DNA of 64,000 nt from Lepisosteus oculatus. Taxonomy: Eukaryota > Chordata > Actinopteri > Semionotiformes > Lepisosteidae. Both the position numbers and the translations under genes were made by a program. Under the pieces are notes generated by a model. The model saw only the letters and a program-made list of their open reading frames with translations. It had not been told where the DNA came from and did no database searches. Location: contig NC_090704.1 of assembly GCF_040954835.1 (NCBI RefSeq), positions 15,774,001 to 15,838,000 of the forward strand, given 5' to 3'. Position 1 is the first letter of the stretch. Each line of letters starts with the position of its first letter. Shown here one piece after another: positions 57,955 through 64,000 of the stretch.

Positions 57955-58489
57955 TTATAATAATAATAATAATAATAATAATAAACTTTATTTTATGTAG
58001 CACCTTTAAAGGTGACTTCTCAAAGCGCTTTACAGGATGACAATAACAATAAATAAGAAGACTACAACAATAAATAAGAAGATTTCACAAGATAGGACAT
58101 AATTATAATTACAGCAATAGAACAATAACAATAGAGGAGACCGTGGAAGGTGGTATTAAGAAGAGCAGAGGGGTGAAGAATGGAACCAGTTAAGTAAAGG
58201 CTTTTCTGAAGAAGAAGGTTTTGAGTCTGGATTTGAAGGAGTTTAGAGAAGGTGACTCTCTGATATCCTTGGGCAAAGAGTTCCAGAGCTTGGGGGCATA
58301 GCAGGAGAAGGCCCTGTCGCCCATATAATGTAGACGGGCTTGGGGGACAATAAGGAGGGCAGAATTTGAAGAGCGGAGGTTGCGAGGTGGGGAGTAGGGC
58401 GATAAAAGTTCAGACAGGTATTGAGGTGCCAAGCCACGTAAAGCCTTATAGGTGAGCATGAGGATTTTAAAGTCTACGTTCTGTTCTGG
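57955..58489 (-). mobile_element. L2-like LINE 3' end inserted in another LINE
   Basis: On the + strand (AAT)n at 57958-57982 is followed by 'aaagcgctttacaggatgac'. The minus-strand frame 58459-58190 encodes an ORF2 C-terminus ('LTYKALRGLAPQYLSELL', 'GDRAFSCYAPKLWNSLP', 'FKSRLKTFFF'). The tail resembles that of the 5S-headed SINEs, making this family a candidate partner. Inserted into the plus-strand LINE. Confidence 0.85.
58190..58459 (-). pseudogene. L2-like LINE ORF2 C-terminal fragment
   Basis: 89 codons, open, with the conserved 'APKLWNSLP' block found near the C-terminus of L2-type LINE proteins. 5'-truncated, so no catalytic domain. Confidence 0.85.
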
Positions 58490-58662
58490 TTTTGTTCTGT
58501 TCTTTGTGTGTTCTAAACTGTGAGTAACTCTTCTACTGATTGTATTGTATGTACTGTATTATTATTGTATCATTCGTTACACTGTGTCTGTGTTGTCTGT
58601 GTTAACCTGCTGTTGCACTGCAATTTCCCTCACGGGATCAATAAAGTATCTTTCTATTTGTA
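58490..58662 (+). mobile_element. LINE 3' tail, continuation of 57150-57954
   Basis: It ends 'cacgggatcaataaagtatc' and a TCTATTTG-type repeat. The reverse complement recurs at 10991-11223 in the gypsy LTR. Confidence 0.8.
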
Positions 58663-58824
58663 TGTTAAATAAAACCAGGAAAATTACTGGTCCATCATGT
58701 TATGCAGTGGGTTCTGAGTGAAAGTCCAAGGAGCACATTACCAGAAATGGGGAACGTACACAGTCACATGTGCAGTGCCGTAACGTTTATGCCCCACGGC
58801 CATGAAAAATAAAATGCATATTAT

Positions 58825-60685
58825 AAAATTAAGTTTTTTTTATTAAGACAAGAAAAAAATTGTAGTGTAGAACCATACAGATAATCATGCCAGACTTCTA
58901 TAAAACTGTACAATCAGAAATGTCTCTGGGCCATTATCAGCTGATAAAGACAACATTATGCATGGCGGTAGCTGAAAGAACAGCACATTAGCACACTGCA
59001 TACAAAACTGTGATCATACATTAATCTTTATAAGAAAACAAGTAAAACCATACACAAAGAACAAGAGACTTTCAAACAATATGAATGCGGAAACTAATTC
59101 TTATGTGATTATTTTTTCCTTATTTAAACGTCAACAGAATATGTGCTTAAGACTTTTACTATTTAAGTCTATGGACTGCCAATCCAAACCATGAACTGGG
59201 AAAGCTCATCCAAGAAAGAGGATTCATTTGGACCATACTGGACTCTAAAGATTCCCAACTACTAATGCAAATAATAGTGTTACTTTATAAACTTTGTAAA
59301 TTAGGAGTCGATGATTTAAAAATTTTAATATGCAAAATTATTAACTACATTATTAAGAAGTTGTGTTCTACTTACATGTTGCACTCTACATTTCATTAAC
59401 ATTCATACTATGTTATAATTTAGATGGTAAACAAGTAAAACTTTATAGACATTTTGATCTTCAGAAATGAAAGATGAAATGTTTATTACCCCTAGGCAAT
59501 AAATCACTTCTGTAAACAAGTATTCTGTTCATACACAGGAAACACCACTACTACAGTTATTAGTTAGCAAGTTAAATATTAACAGTGATGTTATGCAGTG
59601 TTCAAGTGTTAGTCATTCAAGCTACTCTCCATATGATCCATATTCTACCTGAAACATTCTCATCAAAATGAAAAGATAAATTAAATAACCACAGTTCCAA
59701 TTTAGCATTAAACCTGTAAGCTATTACTGCAGGATAGGCCACTAAAATTTCCCCCAAAATACAGATATGCATTGTAATTTTAAATTTGCAGACAAAGGCA
59801 GTCATTACAGCTGTTTTTATTTTTTTTCTTGTACTAGCAGTTTAAATAATACTAGTCAAAAATAAAACACCACACTGGCTGGTACTGGTTAAATAAATAG
59901 ACATTAGTTACAATATATGTACAAGATGAATAGTGCACTCATTTCTTCATAGCTAATGTTTTGGCGGCAAAGGGATTTTAATATCCACAGTTGTCCTGTG
60001 AGTTCAGACAACAGAACTACCAAGTAGAGACCATAGCACCTCTTTTTCACTGCCATCTCCATCTAAAGGTTTAATAAGGCTGTAGAAGACACATGCCTGT
60101 GTAGCTTCTGTGGTGCGATGTCTGGGCAACTTCAAAAGAAGACTTTATTTACAATCACATAGACATGCCAAGCATGGACTAGAATCGGGATACCCTGCAT
60201 TCCAAGTGCCTTCACCTGAAACAACTGTATCCCTGTTCCCCTACTTTGTACACTTGCCACACAAATCCTGATATTTCAAAATGAGTGAAAATTTGGAAAC
60301 TTTTCCCTCACACTCACACCAGGGCTTTGCCTTTCCCTCATGTCTTGTTCATTAGAGTCTGTTACAGCATACCAGAGCTATCTTTAGAAAATAACTCTTC
60401 TCCCTAAAAAATTAGTATCATTATTTAAAATGTAATGTAAAGCGCAGAAAAAATCACTTGAGGTACTTCTGTCTTGTGAATCCCATGGGCTCAGTGTTTT
60501 GAATGGATCCCTCTGACGTCTCCCCTGGAAGACCCAGGATTGCTGGGATAGTGGTTGTACGGCTGTTGCAAAGTCCAGCTGGGCACATTGTAGCCCTTGG
60601 ATACTATGTTTGCTCCATGGGGGCTCCCTCTTCCTTTGGAGGAGGTTCTAAGTGAATGGGTGTTAATTGTACAGGCTTCTTCACA
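58825..60685 (-). other. Possible terminal exon and 3' UTR of a minus-strand gene
   Basis: On the minus strand a strong pyrimidine tract ends in TCTCTCTTAAG at 60686, a good acceptor. From 60685 two frames stay open: one for 64 codons (to the stop at 60491-60493, rich in P, Y, S, G and N) and one for 25 codons beginning VKKPVQLTPIHLEPPPKEE. Downstream is about 1.7 kb of repeat-free AT-rich sequence with AATAAA (minus) at about 58848-58853, like a long 3' UTR. The protein is not recognised. The upstream exon must lie beyond 60.7 kb. Confidence 0.35.
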
Positions 60686-60719
60686 CTTAAGAGAGAGTAT
60701 GAAAGATGGAAAGAGAAGT

Positions 60720-61660
60720 TAAAACATTTTTTTTGGAATTTATATTTCTTTTCATATCCGCACAAATCGGAACCTTCAGTTATCCATCAACCCCCGTAAG
60801 CTTTCTACCAGTACATAATGGACAAGGATTTTGCACTTCTGAAAGGCGCACTGTCAGAACCTCCTCCCTCAGTTTCACAGTGTGGGCCCCTCCCCATCTA
60901 CAGCAGAATTAACATCAAGAAGCACAGCATCACTTTCAACACTGAAGATGGACAGGAGGCCACCAGCTCCAGGGGGCACTGTTGCGTCGCAAGCCCAGGA
61001 GACCCTGGGGGACTCTAGCCCAACCAGTCCCAGGAGTGTTCAGAAAGCTGGTGCCACAGCCCTGACTTGAACCAGTCTCATTTGCTCCACCTATGTGCCA
61101 AACAACTTTTTTTTACCGCTTAGGCTACTTACGGTTGCTTGTTGCATTTTTCAGTCTTATGAACTTATGGTTATATTATCAAAACCCATCGGACAGGAGA
61201 AACTGACAGAAATGACATTTTTCCAATCCCTCACACTGTACTCCCAAGGAGAAACAAGAAGAGCATACAGATGCAGCCATTCAAAGTGCGCGGTACAAAC
61301 CCATACCGCACGCAACTACGCACGAGCCACAGCGCAGTACCGGGGTACGTGATTGGCTGACCAAAATGACCGACAGGGGCACTCGTGGTGCATTGGTCGG
61401 TAGTGAAAAGATTTAATCATTTAATCTCTTTACTGTGCACATTTTAATCCACTTAGTATTGAATATTTATATGGAATTTTACAACTAAAGGGAAATTTTA
61501 GTAGCTGAGCATAAAAAGAATAGGAGCATAACACATCTGAAGGTCATAAACAATATTAATTTAGTAACAAAAATATTACGTAAACTGTGTATTGCTGGTA
61601 TTGGGAGTTTAAAGAAAAAATACACACCAGTATTTCATTCCTCCCTAAACATTTTAAGCA
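60720..61660. other. Unassigned DNA, partly GC-rich
   Basis: Several overlapping short frames (60706-61070) have no recognised domain. 61270-61410 is CpG-rich with local inverted repeats ('gcggtac' and 'gtaccgc'-like), and may begin the complex repeat that follows. Confidence 0.3.
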
Positions 61661-61677
61661 TCAAAGTCTAACATGTG

Positions 61678-61850
61678 GTTGTTTTGGAAACGTTTTTACG
61701 TGCTCCTTCTGACCATATTACTGTATGTTTATATACTCTGTGAGAAAAGTGATAGCTTTTCTGCGAATACGCTCGTTATTGGAGTAAACTAAAGCATACT
61801 TTTAGAATTTGTTTAATAGGGAATATAATATGGAATCGCATATCTAATCG
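61678..61850 (+). repeat. Direct repeat, copy 1
   Basis: About 165 bp aligning with 62336-62503: 'gtgctccttctgac', 'tgtgagaaaagtgat' and 'tatggaatcgc' recur in order. A SINE adjoins its right end. Confidence 0.75.
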
Positions 61851-61937
61851 CACATTGGTGGTGGTGGAGGGGAGTCCCCATTGCCTGTAAAGCGCTTTGA
61901 GTGGAGTGTCCAGAAAAGCGCTATATAAATGTAAGCA

Positions 61938-61974
<37 letters not shown>
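61851..61974 (+). repeat. 5S-family SINE 3' end (copy E)
   Basis: It starts 'cacattggtggtggtggagg', contains the tail 'CCTGTAAAGCGCTTTGAGTG' and ends with (AAT)n to 61974. Severely 5'-truncated. Confidence 0.85.
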
Positions 61975-61975
<1 letters not shown>

Positions 61976-62130
61976 GTGACTGATTTATAACCCTGCGGTC
62001 GGGTGTTCAAATCCAGCTATTGCCATGAATTTTCTTTTAATAAACATTACTTTGAAAAACTAAAATAGCAAATATTATTGGCATTATATTGACATTTTTT
62101 AGATTTCTAAATATCACAACATGTTTGAAG
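61976..62130 (+). repeat. tRNA-like inverted repeat, left arm
   Basis: 'gtgactgatttataa', then a B-box-like GGTGTTCAAATCC near 62000-62012, then 'aaaactaaaatagcaaatat' and 'tagatttctaaatatcacaa'. The reverse complement occurs at 63768-63926. It may be a tRNA-derived SINE or the end of a composite element. Confidence 0.65.
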
Positions 62131-62335
62131 CTAAGTCATTTATTAATAACAATGAATAATTTAAAACTGCTACTGATATTACTGACAATAAATATTATTG
62201 ACACTATATTGAATTTGTTGGTCTTTCTAAATATCACAAAACATTCAAAGTTAAGTGATTACCATTTTCCATGGATACTTGCGCTCGTTATCAAAAGAAA
62301 AGAAAAGTAAAAGAAACTCATACTTTTCAGAATTT

Positions 62336-62503
62336 AATTATTTTGGATGTTTTTATGTGCTCCTTCTGACTATACTGTTTATATACTTTGTGAGAAAAGT
62401 GATATTTTAACCTTTTCTGCAAATACGTTTGCTATCGGAGTAAACAAACCAGACTTTTAGAATTTGATTAATGGGAATACAATATGGAATCGCGTTATCT
62501 AAA
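62336..62503 (+). repeat. Direct repeat, copy 2
   Basis: Partner of 61678-61850 in the same orientation, about 85% similar by eye. Confidence 0.75.
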
Positions 62504-63767
62504 AAGCATGCTTGCCAGCGCAGTGACGACACCGCCTTTCCCTCTGAATAGCTAATAGGCAGTGAAAACATTTAATTATGATATTTTTCCCTATTTTTAC
62601 ATTAGTTGTGTATTTAACTTATTTTCTGATAGATTTAATGTATATTTGAACAATGAAAATATATTTTTACAAGATGCAAGGAAAAGTGCAACAATTACAG
62701 TGCTAAATTTAATATTATTGATTACTTATGGTTTATGCTAACACCTAACTTTCTTCATTAGAAGTATTTAAAACAATGAACTAAGTGTAACATAGTCTAA
62801 ATACAATCGAGAACAGCTTTGTGGTGTATGTATAGATGAAACTTTTCTAAAATGTATAACAAAATTAAAATCTGTAATCTTTCCACCAGTAATGTCATTA
62901 GAAAGTACAATAAGTTCCTGCTTTGTCTAACAATGGTATCAAAAAGTAGTCTACGAGGTGAGAAACCTGTACTTAATGATAATCAAGGGACTTAGGAGTC
63001 AAAGAAAATGATTTTCGTCGTTTAATTTTAAACACTAAGTTATGAATGCAGACACAATTGGTGCTTTTTGGTTACTGTGCAATACTGAGCTCCGCGCTCC
63101 CTACCTCTCTCGGTGCCGCCTCCCCCTCTGACCCAGCACAGTGGGCAGCACACTGTTTTCAGAGCCTCGGATTGGGGAAAAAAAGACCTGCTGATCTGTT
63201 CTACATACCAGGAAACCTTACAGCATACACAGAGATTGTAAGCTGATCATGAGGAAGAAAAATCACCAATTTTTTGCACATAAAAAGTGGTTATTAACTA
63301 TCGAAACCTGTTTTTATAGCTTTTAAAGTCATGCAATGTCTAAGCAGGAACACATCATTATATTTCATTTTTTATTTTTTAAGAATTAAAAAAATCGTTT
63401 GCCCAGCCTAATTTTAAAGACCTCGCAGCCAGTACATAAAACTATATACAGAATACTGCTGACAGCAGGAAAATTCATATTATTTACTCAGCAGCTTATT
63501 AAAAACAGCAACTATGGTATTCAAACCGTTTTTTCAAACCGAGTGACACAGCTGGGGGGGGTGGGGGGTAATTGGGAGAAGGACTGTCTTTCATTGGAAG
63601 ACTTGCCCTATTCTACTTTGAAAATGAAGAAGCTGAGAAAATACCTGTGAAACCGGTTTGTTTACAAACAATGTAGACGCAGAGACTCAGACTTTGTGGT
63701 GTGAAATTCGGCACAGCGAGCACTCCCACGCGCCAGCCGAGAGAGAGAGATACATACAGTACGAACA

Positions 63768-63926
63768 TGTTGTGATATTTAGAAATCTAAAAAATGTCAA
63801 TATAATGCCAATAATATTTACTATTTTAGTTTTTCAAAGAAATGTTTATTTGTTAAAAGAAAACTCATGGCGACAGCTGGATTTAAACACCCGCCCTCAG
63901 CTTTATAAGTCAGTCACTTAAACCAT
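63768..63926 (-). repeat. tRNA-like inverted repeat, right arm
   Basis: Reverse complement of 61976-62130. On the minus strand an A-box-like TGTGATGGTTTAAGTG at about 63925 and a B-box-like GGTGTTTAAATCC near 63880 suggest a tRNA-derived head. Confidence 0.65.
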
Positions 63927-64000
63927 CACACCACAGAAACAGTCATGTATCAAGCACTGAAACAGCAATACACATATCAATGTTAAGTCTTATACTACTG

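Noticed and set aside
60706..61070. Three overlapping plus-strand frames of 62-68 codons
   Set aside because: Mutually exclusive frames with no recognised domain, in a GC-richer patch; left unassigned.
1..64000. CRISPR arrays, bacterial operons or phage-like systems
   Set aside because: No regularly spaced direct repeats with unique spacers; all repeats fit eukaryotic transposons or satellites, and the gene structure is spliced.

Overview
This is a eukaryotic, vertebrate window, almost certainly from a ray-finned fish. The evidence is a spliced tetraspanin gene with GT-AG introns, fish-type Tc1, Rex/L2-like LINEs, 5S-headed SINEs, chromodomain Ty3/gypsy elements and CR1 relics. The many CR1 tails fit a non-teleost such as a gar-like fish, but that is inference only. 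The window has no bacterial features, operons or CRISPR arrays.

The one confidently recognised host gene is TSPAN1 (tetraspanin-1) on the + strand. Seven coding exons (39523-48949) join in phase 0 to give 245 residues with four membrane segments and the CCG / CC / C / GC cysteine pattern of the large extracellular loop. A noncoding first exon probably lies just before 39138. A possible terminal exon of an unidentified minus-strand gene lies at about 58825-60685.

Layout: 1-0.3 kb LINE tail; 3.0-4.0 kb a solo LTR (5-bp target duplication) carrying a 538-bp TRIM-like miniature retrotransposon whose LTRs contain a tRNA-like Pol III promoter; 5.4-11.4 kb a minus-strand Ty3/gypsy element with a LINE in each LTR, one of which holds a SINE; 12-29 kb gene-poor DNA with SINEs, LINE pieces and a second solo LTR whose ends and ATAC target match the TRIM; 29.4-32.2 kb a decayed plus-strand gypsy element; 32-37.5 kb repeat-poor DNA; 37.6-38.9 kb a CR1 relic and probable LTR directly upstream of TSPAN1; 39-49.3 kb TSPAN1, with an intact-looking Tc1 transposon inside a 57-bp minisatellite in intron 5; 49.3-54.4 kb CR1 relics and two copies of a repeat with a hammerhead-ribozyme-like core, one copy forming a 165-bp near-perfect palindrome; 57.1-58.7 kb a LINE split by another LINE; 61.3-63.9 kb complex direct and inverted repeats.

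The most unusual items are the tRNA-bearing TRIM and its ATAC-targeted look-alike, the hammerhead-like palindrome with a 14-bp target duplication, the young complete Tc1 element, and a strong excess of the 7-mer TACAGTA/TACTGTA across the window. All counts and alignments were done by eye.
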